From: Mesorhizobium shangrilense
Lineage (GTDB): Bacteria > Pseudomonadota > Alphaproteobacteria > Rhizobiales > Rhizobiaceae
Assembly: GCF_040537815.1 (NCBI RefSeq)
Contig: NZ_JBEWSZ010000001.1
Location: 1,488,001-1,552,000 of the forward strand
Length of the DNA stretch: 64,000 nt
Reading direction: 5' to 3'
Part shown: one piece after another, positions 37,217 through 48,756 of the stretch
How positions within the stretch are numbered: position 1 is the stretch's first letter
Layout: each line of letters begins with the position of its first letter
Notes under the pieces: model-generated
The model's database searches: none
What the model saw: the letters and a program-made list of their open reading frames with translations, nothing else
Told to the model about the DNA's origin: nothing
Program-made: the position numbers and the translations under genes

Positions 37217-38596
37217 CTACACCAGCATGCCCATCGGGTTTTCGATCAGGCGCTTGAAGGCAACGAGCAGTTCAGCGCCAAGCGCGCCATCGACGGCGCG
37301 ATGGTCGGTCGACAGCGTCACCGACATCACCGTCGCAATCTTGATCTCGCCATTCTTCACCACCGCCCGCTGTTCGCCGGCGCCGACCGCGAGGATTGTC
37401 GCATGCGGCGGGTTGATGACGGCGGCAAAGTCCTTGATGCCGAACATGCCGAGGTTGGACACCGCCGTGGTGCCCCCCTGGTACTCTTCCGGCTTCAGCT
37501 TGCGGCTTCGGGCACGGCTCGCCAGATCCTTCATCTCGTTGGAGATCACCGACAGCGTCTTCTCGTCCGCCTTGCGGATGATCGGCGTGATCAGCCCACC
37601 GGGGATCGACACGGCGACGCCGACATCGGCATGCTTGTGCTTGACCATGGCGGTTTCGGTCCAAGAGGCATTGGCATCCGGCACGGCCTTCAACGCCATG
37701 GCCATTGCCTTGATGACCATGTCGTTGACCGACAGCTTGTAGGCGGGAGACTCGCCCTTGTCGGTCTTCTTCGTCGGCGCAGCCGCGTTGAGCTGCGTGC
37801 GCAGTGCCAGCAGCGCGTCGAGCTCGCAATCGAGCGTCAGGTAGAAATGCGGAATGGTTGATTTGGCCTCGACCAAGCGGCGCGCGATGGTCTTGCGCAT
37901 GTTGTCGTGCGGGATGAGGTCATAGGAGCCCTGCTCGAACAGCTTCAGCACCTGGTCGTCCGACATTACCTTCGGCGCGGGTGCGGCCGCAGGCGCCGCG
38001 GCCGGTGCTGGCTTGGCTGCAGGCGCGGCCTTGGCGCCGCTACCGGCGATCGCCGCGTCAACGTCGGCCTTGACCACGCGGCCGTGCGGGCCGGTGCCGG
38101 TTACCGAAGACACATCGACGCCGGCATCCTTGGCGACCCGGCGTGCGAGCGGTGAGGCAAAAGTGCGCTCACCACCGGCATGACCATTGGCGGCCTGAGC
38201 CGGCTCAGCCTTCGCCGGTGTGGGCGCCGCAGCGGCCGCTGCGGGCTTAGGCGCTTCCTTAGGCGTTTCAGCCTTTGGTGATTCCGCCTTCGGAGCCTCT
38301 GCCTTGGCCGATGCCGGGTCGCCACCGCCCTTTGCGGCCGCGCCCGCATCCTCGCCTTCGCCGGCCAGGATTGCGATCAGCGCATTGACCTTGACGCCTT
38401 CGGTGCCGGCGGGAACGACGAGCTTCGCAACCGTGCCCTCATCAACGGCTTCGACCTCCATCGTCGCCTTGTCGGTTTCGATCTCGGCAATCACGTCGCC
38501 CGGCGAAACCTTGTCGCCTTCCTTCACGAGCCACTTGGAGAGATTGCCCTCTTCCATCGTGGGCGAGAGGGCCGGCATGGTGATGTTGATTGGCAT
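37217..38596 (-). CDS. pdhC: Pyruvate dehydrogenase E2, dihydrolipoamide acetyltransferase
   Basis: A 459-residue core subunit. A single N-terminal lipoyl domain (1-78) carries the lipoylated lysine in [17 protein letters not shown]. After a long Ala/Pro/Lys linker comes the peripheral-subunit-binding domain (ASPLARRVAKDAGVDVSSVTG), a second Ala/Pro linker, and the acyltransferase domain ending with the catalytic STDHRAVDGALGA. It moves the acetyl group to CoA. ATG 38596 follows a strong GGGAGGAAA. It lies 19 bases after pdhB. Confidence 0.96.
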   Translation of the reverse strand: MPINITMPALSPTMEEGNLSKWLVKEGDKVSPGDVIAEIETDKATMEVEAVDEGTVAKLVVPAGTEGVKVNALIAILAGEGEDAGAAAKGGGDPASAKAEAPKAESPKAETPKEAPKPAAAAAAPTPAKAEPAQAANGHAGGERTFASPLARRVAKDAGVDVSSVTGTGPHGRVVKADVDAAIAGSGAKAAPAAKPAPAAAPAAAPAPKVMSDDQVLKLFEQGSYDLIPHDNMRKTIARRLVEAKSTIPHFYLTLDCELDALLALRTQLNAAAPTKKTDKGESPAYKLSVNDMVIKAMAMALKAVPDANASWTETAMVKHKHADVGVAVSIPGGLITPIIRKADEKTLSVISNEMKDLASRARSRKLKPEEYQGGTTAVSNLGMFGIKDFAAVINPPHATILAVGAGEQRAVVKNGEIKIATVMSVTLSTDHRAVDGALGAELLVAFKRLIENPMGMLV

Positions 38597-38615
38597 TTTT
38601 TTCCTCCCGCCCGGT

Positions 38616-40013
<1,398 letters not shown>

Positions 40014-40028
40014 GTCCTTGCCCTCCCG

Positions 40029-41066
40029 TTACAGTACGATGTCGGTCCAGAGCTCGGACGGATCCGGCTCTGCGTCGTGCTGGGCAAATTCGGCGGCGTC
40101 GGCGACGATGTCGCGAACTTCCTTGTCGATGGTCTTCAGTTCGTCCTCATCAGCCCATTTCTTCTCGGTCAGCCGCGCCTTGACCTGCTCGATCGGGTCA
40201 TGTTCGGAGCGCATCTTCTGCACTTCTTCCTTGGAGCGGTATTTTGCCGGATCGGACATGGAGTGTCCGCGGTAGCGGTAGGTCTGCATTTCGAGGATCA
40301 GCGGTCCGTTGCCGGCGCGGCACCATTCGGTGGCGAGATCACCCGCGGCTTTCACGGCGCGCACATCCATGCCGTCAACCTGGATGCCGGGAATCTTGAA
40401 GGATGCGCCACGGTGCGAGAAATCGGTCTCGGCCGATGAGCGCGAAACGGACGTGCCCATGGCGTAGCGGTTGTTCTCGATGATGTAGATCACCGGCAGC
40501 TTCCACAGCGAGGCCATGTTGAAGCTCTCGTAGACCTGGCCCTGGTTGGCGGCGCCATCGCCGAAATAGGTCAGCGACACATTGTTGTTGTCGCGGTAGC
40601 GGTTGGCGAAAGCGAGACCGGTGCCAAGCGACACCTGCGCGCCGACGATGCCGTGGCCGCCGTAAAAATGCTTCTCCTTGGAGAACATGTGCATGGAGCC
40701 GCCCTTGCCCCTCGACAGGCCGCCACGGCGTCCGGTCAGCTCGGCCATCACACCGCGCGGCGACAATTCCATCGCCAGCATATGGCCGTGATCGCGATAG
40801 GCGGTGATCATCTGATCACCTTCGACCAGCGCCATCTTCATGCCGGTAACGACAGCTTCCTGGCCGATGTAGAGGTGGCAAAAGCCGCCGATGAAGCCCA
40901 TGCCATAGAGCTGGCCGGCCTTTTCCTCGAAGCGGCGGATCAAGAGCATGTGCCGGTAGGCGGCAAGCTCTTCATCCTTGGTGAATTCGGCAGGCTTGGG
41001 CGCTGAAAGCCCTGATTTGCCGTCGGATTTGGATTTGGCAGGCGCTTTTCTGGCGGCGGTGGCCAT
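40029..41066 (-). CDS. pdhA: Pyruvate dehydrogenase E1 alpha
   Basis: A 345-residue thiamine-diphosphate subunit that decarboxylates pyruvate. It shows LLIRRFEEKAGQLYGMGFIG, GGSMHMFS, the ThDP motif GDGAANQGQVYESFNMA through NNRYAMGTSVSR, and the regulatory-loop-like YRYRGHSMSDPAKYRSKEEV. A basic, Lys/Ala-rich N-terminal extension (about 25 residues) precedes the domain. It is the first gene of pdhABC; the promoter should lie in 41067-41238. Start ATG 41066 follows GGGAG. Confidence 0.97.
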   Translation of the reverse strand: MATAARKAPAKSKSDGKSGLSAPKPAEFTKDEELAAYRHMLLIRRFEEKAGQLYGMGFIGGFCHLYIGQEAVVTGMKMALVEGDQMITAYRDHGHMLAMELSPRGVMAELTGRRGGLSRGKGGSMHMFSKEKHFYGGHGIVGAQVSLGTGLAFANRYRDNNNVSLTYFGDGAANQGQVYESFNMASLWKLPVIYIIENNRYAMGTSVSRSSAETDFSHRGASFKIPGIQVDGMDVRAVKAAGDLATEWCRAGNGPLILEMQTYRYRGHSMSDPAKYRSKEEVQKMRSEHDPIEQVKARLTEKKWADEDELKTIDKEVRDIVADAAEFAQHDAEPDPSELWTDIVL

Positions 41067-41238
41067 GCATCACTCCCTGTTGGCGTCTCTTCGCGGACAT
41101 TAGGGGAGATCAGTTCTCCCCACCGATTTCAGGGAGGCTAACACGCGAGAAACCGTTTCGCCATGCCGAAAATGCATGGCTGACATGCATCTAAGCAGTT
41201 AAAAACATTGAAAATATTGGCGATTAACTGGAATTGAG

Positions 41239-41562
41239 TTATTTATTTGAGTCAGGCAGCATGATGGTAATTTCATCAGCCTGGGAGAGATTCAGCGCCC
41301 TGCGCGCCTGCTCATCAAGCATGTCTTTCTCGATGGAACCCTCGTGCAGGAGTTGGACACGGCGTTCGAGCTCGACGCGGCGCGCCTTGATGGCATTGAG
41401 CTGCCCCTGAAGGTCGGCGGCCCTCGCTTCCATCTGATATCTCGAATTGATACCGAACTCGCCATGATAGGCGTGGAAGCCAAAATAGGCCACGAACACC
41501 ACGCACAGCGATGGAATGATCAGCCGGCCGGTGTTTCTCTGTTTATGCTGGCGTGTCCACAT
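41239..41562 (-). CDS. FtsB/DivIC family septum formation initiator
   Basis: A 107-residue bitopic protein. A short basic cytoplasmic N-terminus (MWTRQHKQRNTGR) precedes one transmembrane helix (LIIPSLCVVFVAYFGFHAYH). The extracytoplasmic part is a heptad-rich coiled coil (MEARAADLQGQLNAIKARRV, ELERRVQLL). FtsB/DivIC proteins bind FtsL and FtsQ in the divisome. The placement between eno and pdhA is conserved in rhizobia. ATG 41562 is preferred to 41586. Confidence 0.9.
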   Translation of the reverse strand: MWTRQHKQRNTGRLIIPSLCVVFVAYFGFHAYHGEFGINSRYQMEARAADLQGQLNAIKARRVELERRVQLLHEGSIEKDMLDEQARRALNLSQADEITIMLPDSNK

Positions 41563-41646
41563 CGTCCAAATCCTCTGACATCTCATCTCGCCCGATTGTG
41601 CTTAATGGACGGTTACGGACGGCAGGATTTGGCAGTCGCCAGAACG

Positions 41647-41676
41647 AAAAAGGGCGGGAATGTTCCCGCCCTTTTT
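41647..41676 (-). terminator. Rho-independent terminator after enolase
   Basis: A 14-bp perfect stem AAAAAGGGCGGGAA / TTCCCGCCCTTTTT with a 2-nt gap. On the minus strand it ends in T5 and lies 19 bases past the eno stop. Confidence 0.9.
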
Positions 41677-41694
41677 CTTCGGATATGGTTCGTA

Positions 41695-43089
<1,395 letters not shown>

Positions 43090-43169
43090 TCATCATAAGT
43101 CATGACGTCGGACGCGGATTTTGGGTTATGGCTGTTGTCGCGCGGGGCGAAACAGAAGGGAGTTTCGCC

Positions 43170-43295
43170 ATGTCCGAGTTGAGCGGTATCGTGAGTTTGT
43201 TCCTGATCGCGGCTGCATTCCTGACGTCGTGTGACAATCAGCAGTCGCCCCCAAAGGCTATAGCGACTTTGCCAGCCTTGCACACAAGCGAGTAA
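43170..43295 (+). CDS. Small lipoprotein, 41 aa
   Basis: MSELSGIVSLFLIAAAFLTS is a short signal peptide ending in the lipobox FLTSC, so Cys21 would be lipidated and the mature peptide is only about 21 residues (CDNQQSPPKAIATLPALHTS and E). A good ribosome-binding site (AGAAGGGAG, 7-nt gap) and a terminator 18 bases past the stop support expression. No homologous family is recognised. It sits between eno and dodecin, on the opposite strand to both. Confidence 0.65.
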   Translation: MSELSGIVSLFLIAAAFLTSCDNQQSPPKAIATLPALHTSE

Positions 43296-43312
43296 CCACC
43301 GGCAGAATTGGA

Positions 43313-43345
43313 AAAAGGCCCTGTCGGATGTGAACGGGGCCTTTT
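43313..43345 (+). terminator. Rho-independent terminator after the 41-aa lipoprotein
   Basis: Stem AAAAGGCCC / GGGCCTTTT (9 bp) around a 15-nt loop, ending in T4, directly downstream of the 43295 stop. Confidence 0.75.
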
Positions 43346-43358
43346 GGAAGCAACGCAT

Positions 43359-43402
43359 CAATGCCAGTAAGGCGTGACTTCAATGCCAATAAGGCGTGAC
43401 TT
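43359..43402. repeat. 22-bp tandem repeat, two copies
   Basis: Units 43359-43380 and 43381-43402 are identical except for one G/A change. Both begin CAATGCCA and end AAGGCGTGACTT. They lie between the lipoprotein terminator and the dodecin stop. Confidence 0.85.
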
Positions 43403-43440
43403 TGTAGTACTCATGGGACGCGTCGCGCGCGCTCCGTAGG

Positions 43441-43644
43441 TCACTCCGCCAAGATGAACGTGACCTTCATGTTGACCCGGTACGCGGCGATCTTGCCGTC
43501 CTCGACGACGATCTTCTGGTCCTGGATCCAGGCACCTTCGACGTTCTTCAATGTCTTTGAAGCGCGTGCGATTCCCTTCTCGATGGCTTCTTGAAAACTC
43601 TTCTTCGACGATGAGGTGATTTCGGTGACGCGGGCGACGGACAT
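43441..43644 (-). CDS. Dodecin family flavin-binding protein
   Basis: A 67-residue dodecin. The family signature VARVTEITSSSKKSFQEAIE and GIARASKTLKNVEGAWIQDQ, followed by KIAAYRVNMKVTFIL, is complete. Dodecins assemble as hollow dodecamers that store flavin (riboflavin or FMN) and protect against its photoreactivity. The flavin-stacking Trp (GAWIQDQ) and the Gln are present. ATG 43644 (MSVARVTE) is preferred over the 21-codon longer frame, and AGGAGGAAAGCC lies just upstream. It is a single gene. Confidence 0.94.
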   Translation of the reverse strand: MSVARVTEITSSSKKSFQEAIEKGIARASKTLKNVEGAWIQDQKIVVEDGKIAAYRVNMKVTFILAE

Positions 43645-43721
43645 GGCTTTCCTCCTGCCAGGACGCTCATTTGCCGGGCAAGCGTACAACCGCAGCTTTA
43701 TTGCCACAAGCGCAGGCGGTT

Positions 43722-44555
43722 TCAGCCCTTGGCGATGCGATCGAACGCCATCAATCGTTCGAGCAGCGCCGGCATATCCTTGAGCGGCACCATGTTCGGG
43801 CCGTCGGAAGATGTCGAGTTATCGGGATCCTGATGGGTCTCGATGAACACGCCGGCGACACCGACAGCGACAGCCGCGCGGGCCAGTGTCTCGACGAAAC
43901 GCCGCTCGCCGCCGGAAGAGCCGCCCTGCCCGCCCGGTTGCTGCACGGAATGCGTGGCATCGAAGATCACCGGCGCGCCGATCTCGGCCATGATCGGCAA
44001 GGCTCGCATGTCGGACACCAGCGTGTTGTAGCCGAAGGACGCGCCGCGCTCGGTGGTCAGCACGTTGGCGTTCCCGGAACCGGTGATCTTGGCGACGACG
44101 TTCTTCATATCCCAGGGGGCGAGGAACTGGCCCTTCTTGACATTGATCACCTTGCCGGTCCGGGCGGCGGCAACCAGCATGTCGGTCTGGCGCGACAGGA
44201 AAGCCGGAATCTGCAGCACATCGACATGCGGCGCCACGATCGCGCACTGTTCCTCGGTGTGAACATCGGTCAGCACGGGCAGCGAAAATTCCTTGCGCAA
44301 TTCGTCGAAGACCGGAAGTGCCGCGTCCATCCCGGCGCCGCGCGTCGCCGCCAGCGACGTTCGATTGGCCTTGTCGTAGCTGGACTTGTAGACCAGGCCT
44401 ATGCCGAGCTTGCCGGTCAGTTCCTTGAGCGCGCCGGCCATGTCGAAGGCGTGCTGGCGCGATTCAAACTGGCAGGGCCCAGCGATCAACGAGAGCGGCG
44501 CGTTGTTGGCGAAGGTTACGTTGCCGACGGTTACGGACGAATTGGGCTTGCTCAT
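43722..44555 (-). CDS. kdsA: 3-deoxy-8-phosphooctulonate (KDO-8-P) synthase
   Basis: A 277-residue TIM-barrel aldolase that condenses arabinose 5-phosphate with phosphoenolpyruvate for LPS inner-core synthesis. It has [69 protein letters not shown] and [14 protein letters not shown]. It overlaps the upstream VOC gene by four bases, so the two are coupled. The start ATG at 44555 gives the normal length. Confidence 0.97.
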   Translation of the reverse strand: MSKPNSSVTVGNVTFANNAPLSLIAGPCQFESRQHAFDMAGALKELTGKLGIGLVYKSSYDKANRTSLAATRGAGMDAALPVFDELRKEFSLPVLTDVHTEEQCAIVAPHVDVLQIPAFLSRQTDMLVAAARTGKVINVKKGQFLAPWDMKNVVAKITGSGNANVLTTERGASFGYNTLVSDMRALPIMAEIGAPVIFDATHSVQQPGGQGGSSGGERRFVETLARAAVAVGVAGVFIETHQDPDNSTSSDGPNMVPLKDMPALLERLMAFDRIAKG

Positions 44556-45427
44556 CGGATCTCCCGGAAAATAAATGCCGCGCCCTGTCCTGGCGCTGGC
44601 TGCACGACAATCTCACTGCCGCGTATGTCGTGTGCAATGCCATTGGCTGCAAGCAGCTTCGCGGCAATCCCTGCATTCCGCACCGAAAAGACGATCGCGG
44701 CGAAGCGTAGCCTTGACGGCGCGCCGGCAGGCACACCAAAGCGGGTTTGGAATTCCGCGGGCGTCAGTACGATCAATGTCGCGTTCTGCAGATCGAAGGT
44801 GTTTTCGCCTTCGGCGCCGGTTGCGATCGAAATCAACCGGCCTTGTTCCGCAGGACTGTCGCTGACGGCCACCACTTCGACGATGCCGGCCACACCATTG
44901 GCATGCGCCTGCAACGCCGTACGGTCGATCTTCGGCGCATTGACCCGCTCGCAGGCGAACAGGAATGCATCCGCTGTCTCGCTCCCGGACGCGAAGGCGA
45001 GCTTGAACGATGCCATGTCGCTCTTGCCGGACGTGTCCACGAATGCACGCGAGAAGTTCAATATATCTCCCGCCGACACGCCAGCCTCGACATAGCGGGC
45101 GTGATCGGCCTCGGCATCTCCGGTCCCCAGCACCACGGCGGAAAATCCATCCTCGCCGCTTCTATCGCGATAGAGACGGTGGCGTGCGACGAAGACATTG
45201 CCTTGCGTGACCGCCCGTGCGGCGGCCTGCGTGTCCCCCACCGCCAGCGGTTCGAGATAGGTGCCATCGGCAAGGAAGACGCAGCAGTTTTCAGTACCGA
45301 AGGGATGGATGCCGTTGGGTGCCACGACGAATCCGAGCGAGGTCAACCGTGTTCGCGCCACATCGAGGCTGATGGTCGGCAGCACGAGATGGTCGAGCGG
45401 ATGGGTGGTTGCACGTGCTTCGGTCAT
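44552..45427 (-). CDS. Glyoxalase-like (VOC superfamily) protein
   Basis: A 291-residue protein with an N-terminal glyoxalase-like domain ([40 protein letters not shown]) and a second similar half ([12 protein letters not shown] ... [20 protein letters not shown]). His in HPFGT and a downstream Glu may bind metal. The family (glyoxalase_3-like) has no single known function. The gene overlaps kdsA by four bases (ATGA), so it is co-translated with it. ATG 45427 is used; homology starts within ten residues. Confidence 0.85.
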   Translation of the reverse strand: MTEARATTHPLDHLVLPTISLDVARTRLTSLGFVVAPNGIHPFGTENCCVFLADGTYLEPLAVGDTQAAARAVTQGNVFVARHRLYRDRSGEDGFSAVVLGTGDAEADHARYVEAGVSAGDILNFSRAFVDTSGKSDMASFKLAFASGSETADAFLFACERVNAPKIDRTALQAHANGVAGIVEVVAVSDSPAEQGRLISIATGAEGENTFDLQNATLIVLTPAEFQTRFGVPAGAPSRLRFAAIVFSVRNAGIAAKLLAANGIAHDIRGSEIVVQPAPGQGAAFIFREIR

Positions 45428-45546
45428 AGGGGCGCGATGTGCATCATTCCGGAAAACGGTTCAAGGGTTTGATCTGCGACAGCGCGCTTCCCGGTATTTG
45501 ACGGCAGGATACTTGCAGTTGCCGAAAGCCAGCCTACCTGATTCCT

Positions 45547-45672
45547 ATGAGAAAGATTCTGTTCATAGCAGCAGCGATCCTCTCGATGACGGTGGTTGCC
45601 GTACTGGTCTGGAATGCGCCAAAGCGGCCCGGCGTCGACATGACCGATTCATCTGCTGTTCAAACCGAATAG
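45547..45672 (+). CDS. Small single-pass membrane peptide, 41 aa
   Basis: MRKILFIAAAILSMTVVAVL followed by VWNAPKRPGVDMTDSSAVQT and a final E. The first 22 residues form a clean hydrophobic helix with positive residues at the N-terminus, so it is either a membrane-anchored peptide or a signal-anchor. The ribosome-binding site is weak. It is flanked by minus-strand genes and its codon pattern is coding-like. No family recognised. Confidence 0.5.
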   Translation: MRKILFIAAAILSMTVVAVLVWNAPKRPGVDMTDSSAVQTE

Positions 45673-45781
45673 GTCGGGCACCTTTCGGCGTGGTATCCTC
45701 GGCAATGGCGTGCCTGCGATTGTTCGCCGCGCGTTTTCAGTGCTGCTGGCAACGTCTCAGGACGCTGACCCGCGATTTCGC

Positions 45782-46072
45782 TCAGGCCAAGGCCACGACG
45801 TCCGCGGAATAACGCAATTCGCGCAGCGGTTTCACCTCGCTGGTCGTCCTGGCATAGACCGGATGCGCCTTGTAAGCGGCAAGCGCCGCCTCGTCTTCGA
45901 ATTCGGCGTAGACAACCACATCGATCTCGTCCGACATCGGATCGACTTTTGTATTGAGGGTGACCTCGAAGAGGCTGGAATGAGGGATGCTACCCAGCGC
46001 CAGCAAGCCGTTGCGAACAGCCTCCACATCCTCTTTGCGTCGCGCACTGAAGAAAACGATATGCCGGATCAA
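45782..46072 (-). CDS. Dabb (stress-responsive alpha/beta barrel) domain protein
   Basis: A 96-residue ferredoxin-like dimeric A/B-barrel protein: IRHIVFFSARRKEDVEAVRN, GLLALGSIPHSSLFEVTLNT, DVVVYAEFEDEAALAAYKAH and PVYARTTSEVKPL are diagnostic. The start is TTG 46072, supported by GGGGAG six bases upstream and by IRHIVFF being the usual second to eighth residues. Dabb proteins are found in plants and bacteria; most bacterial ones have no assigned role. It is a single gene. Confidence 0.88.
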   Translation of the reverse strand: MIRHIVFFSARRKEDVEAVRNGLLALGSIPHSSLFEVTLNTKVDPMSDEIDVVVYAEFEDEAALAAYKAHPVYARTTSEVKPLRELRYSADVVALA

Positions 46073-46163
46073 CGCAGACTCCCCGATCGGTATGCGGGCG
46101 TCTTTTGGGTCAGCAAAGCTATCTCGTCAACAGGCAAGGATGTCGCGCCGGCGACCGGCTCGT

Positions 46164-46298
46164 TCAGGCCTTGCCGGTGACATAGCGCACGATGCGCGAC
46201 ATTTCCCGGACAGTCGTGTCGAGATAGCGGCCCTGATTGTAAAGGCCGTCCCAGATCAGGAAGAACGTAATGGCGCAGATGACGATCACATAACGCAT
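46164..46298 (-). CDS. Conserved small membrane protein, 44 aa
   Basis: MRYVIVICAITFFLIWDGLY begins with a single transmembrane helix, and the C-terminus NQGRYLDTTVREMSRIVRYV is amphipathic and basic. The ATG at 46298 starts the helix at residue 2; the longer frame upstream is low-complexity and non-homologous. Short proteins of this pattern occur widely in rhizobial genomes. Function unknown. A set of TTAGCG-like hexamers lies just upstream (46299-46318). Confidence 0.65.
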   Translation of the reverse strand: MRYVIVICAITFFLIWDGLYNQGRYLDTTVREMSRIVRYVTGKA

Positions 46299-46546
46299 GG
46301 CTAACGCTAACGTAAGCGCGTCGGCGCGGCCATAGCCATTCCGGCATTGGCAAGTGCCCTCCCCAGATCTTTTCCAAATCTTGTTTCGTGGCCTCGCCAT
46401 TGTGAAGTCGGCTTCCATGGGGCCGAAAGACACTTTGTCCGGCGACGGCGTGAAACTCGGCGTCGACTGCCCCGTAACTCTCATTGACCGACGCCAGAGC
46501 GCGCCAATGCGCCCTCAGACGAGAAAAGTCGATGCAAGGGGACAAG

Positions 46547-47890
46547 ATGAACATCGTGCCTATCAACCGAGGCCAGCATGGCGCCAGAAAGAAGATCGCG
46601 GTCATCGGGTCGGGAATTTCCGGAGCCGCGGCAGCGTGGGCACTTGATCCGACGGCTGATGTCACCCTGTTTGAAGCATCAGGCCGGCCGGGTGGGCACA
46701 CGGCCACAGTGGACATCGACTACGACGGCACTCCGATCTCGGTCGATACCGGCTTTATCGTCTACAATGAACTCGCCTATCCGGACCTCACAGCGTTGTT
46801 CTCGCATCTCGGCGTGGCCACGCATGAAAGCGACATGGGTTTTTCCCTGTCGCTCGACGGCGGCAAGCTCGAATGGTGCGGTTCGACGCTGCGCACGATC
46901 TTTGCCCAGAAGCGCAATGTCTTCTCACCCGGCTTCCTCTGGATGCTGCGTGAAATCCTGCGCTTCAACAAGGAATGTGTTGTCGATCGCGACAGCGGAT
47001 CGCTCGGCCATCTGACGATCGGCGACTATCTGGAGAAAAAACGTTACTCCGGCGTCTTTCGTGACAACTATCTGATGCCGATGGCGGCGGCCATCTGGTC
47101 GACCCCCCGCGCCAAGATGCTCGACTACCCGGCCGCAAGTTTCATCTCCTTCTTCGAGAATCATCGGCTGATCCATAGCGAGCGCCCTGTATGGCGTACG
47201 GTGAGCGGCGGCTCGCGGAATTATCTGCAGAAGCTGCTGGCGCCTCTCGGTTCCAGGTTGCGGCTCGCTGCGCCGGCCAGGACCATGGTTCGCGATGCAT
47301 TCGGCATCACCATATGGGCTGGGGACCAGGCGCCCGACCGCTTCGACAACGTGATCATCGCCGCCCATAGCGACCAGGCGCTTGCCATGCTGGGCGATGC
47401 TTCCAGCGTCGAAGAATCGATCCTGTCGGCCATTCCCTATCGGCCCAACCGCGTTATTCTGCACCGGGATCCCCATCTGATGCCGAAGCGGCGCGCCGCC
47501 TGGTCGGCGTGGAACTATCTGCGTTCATCCTGCGACCGCGACGAGCCGGAGGTCTCCGTCACCTACTGGATGAATCGCCTGCAAGGGATCGAGGAAACCA
47601 AGCCGTTGTTCGTCTCGCTCAATCCGGTCATCGAACCGCGAGGCGAACTGGTGTTCGGCGAATGGGCTTTCGACCATCCTCAATATGATGCACGCGCGCT
47701 GTCGGCGCAGGCGCGCCTCGACGACATCCAGGGTGTGCGCGGCACCTATTTTGCCGGTGCGTGGACAGGCCATGGCTTTCACGAGGACGGACTGCGCTCG
47801 GGCCTCGACGCGGCGATCGCGCTTGGCGCGAAGGTACCTTGGCGCGCGTCAAAGGAAGAGCTGCCCGAACTCAGGCTGGCGGCCGAATAG
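46547..47890 (+). CDS. FAD-dependent amine-oxidase-like oxidoreductase
   Basis: A 447-residue flavoprotein. The Rossmann FAD motif is IAVIGSGISGAAAAWALDP, then the amine-oxidase signature FEASGRPGGHT, and the C-terminal FAD block TYFAGAWTGHGFHEDGLRSG. The length and motifs fit the COG2907 group, which is found with DUF1365 and CFA-like methyltransferases. Known homologues are linked to membrane-lipid modification and singlet-oxygen stress in Rhodobacter; this role is inferred here. ATG 46547 follows AAGGGG. It is first in a three-gene operon. Confidence 0.9.
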   Translation: MNIVPINRGQHGARKKIAVIGSGISGAAAAWALDPTADVTLFEASGRPGGHTATVDIDYDGTPISVDTGFIVYNELAYPDLTALFSHLGVATHESDMGFSLSLDGGKLEWCGSTLRTIFAQKRNVFSPGFLWMLREILRFNKECVVDRDSGSLGHLTIGDYLEKKRYSGVFRDNYLMPMAAAIWSTPRAKMLDYPAASFISFFENHRLIHSERPVWRTVSGGSRNYLQKLLAPLGSRLRLAAPARTMVRDAFGITIWAGDQAPDRFDNVIIAAHSDQALAMLGDASSVEESILSAIPYRPNRVILHRDPHLMPKRRAAWSAWNYLRSSCDRDEPEVSVTYWMNRLQGIEETKPLFVSLNPVIEPRGELVFGEWAFDHPQYDARALSAQARLDDIQGVRGTYFAGAWTGHGFHEDGLRSGLDAAIALGAKVPWRASKEELPELRLAAE

Positions 47891-47910
47891 GAAAATATCA
47901 GGCTCGCTAC

Positions 47911-48756
47911 ATGAAAAGGCAACGCATAACGACGATGATGGAGAACGGGCCGCCGCCGCAAGCGGCCGGCGTGCTCTATCCGGGCGCCGTCATGCATGCG
48001 CGATTGAAACCATTCGGCCATCGTTTCGAATATTCGGTCTTCTCGCTGCTCGTCGACATCGACCGCCTGGCCGAGATGAACCGCATGACCTGGCTGCTGA
48101 GGGTCAATCGGCGCGGCTTGTCATCATTCCATGAGAGCGATCATGTCGAGCGGGATGGCGAGACGTTGCGCGACTTCGCCGACCGGCTGCTTGCCGGCGC
48201 CGGACTTGCCCAGCCTGCCGCGCGTATCCTGCTGCTGGCCTATCCGCGCATCCTTGGCTACGTCTTCAATCCGATCTCGGTCTATTTCTGCTATGATCAT
48301 GCCGGTACGCTGATCGCCATGGTCTATGCCGTGCACAATACGTTTGGCGAACGGCACAGCTACGTCGCTCCGATCGAGCCGGGCGACCTCAGTCCGGCCG
48401 GGGTGCGCCAGACGCGGACAAAGATCTTCCACGTGTCGCCTTTCATCGACATGGGGACCCGTTATCACTTCCACATATTGCCGCCTGGAAAGGTGGTGCG
48501 CCTGCGTATTCACGAGACGGAAAAGGGCGAGCCGCTGCTGTCGGCGACCTTTGCGGGCCAGGGCTGTCCACTTGGCACATCGCAGTTGGCGACTTGCCTC
48601 TTGAAGTTCCCGTTGATGACGTGGAAGATTGTGGCGGGAATTCACTGGGAGGCGCTTAAGCTCTGGTTAAAGGGCGCGCGCTTTCGTTCGAGCCCGCCCG
48701 CCCCCGAATCGACCAGTTACCGGGATCAGGGAGCGGCGTTCGAGCCTGGCGAATGA
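47911..48756 (+). CDS. DUF1365 family protein
   Basis: A 281-residue protein of the DUF1365 family: LYPGAVMHARLKPFGHRFEY, ILLLAYPRILGYVFNPISVY, FCYDHAGTLIAMVYAVHNTF and KIFHVSPFIDMGTRYHFHIL. Members are consistently adjacent to a COG2907 oxidoreductase and a CFA-like methyltransferase. The start is uncertain: ATGs at 47911, 47935 and 47938 are in frame and none has a strong ribosome-binding site. Its stop overlaps the next ATG (ATGA). Biochemical role unknown; fatty-acid modification is inferred from neighbours. Confidence 0.88.
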   Translation: MKRQRITTMMENGPPPQAAGVLYPGAVMHARLKPFGHRFEYSVFSLLVDIDRLAEMNRMTWLLRVNRRGLSSFHESDHVERDGETLRDFADRLLAGAGLAQPAARILLLAYPRILGYVFNPISVYFCYDHAGTLIAMVYAVHNTFGERHSYVAPIEPGDLSPAGVRQTRTKIFHVSPFIDMGTRYHFHILPPGKVVRLRIHETEKGEPLLSATFAGQGCPLGTSQLATCLLKFPLMTWKIVAGIHWEALKLWLKGARFRSSPPAPESTSYRDQGAAFEPGE

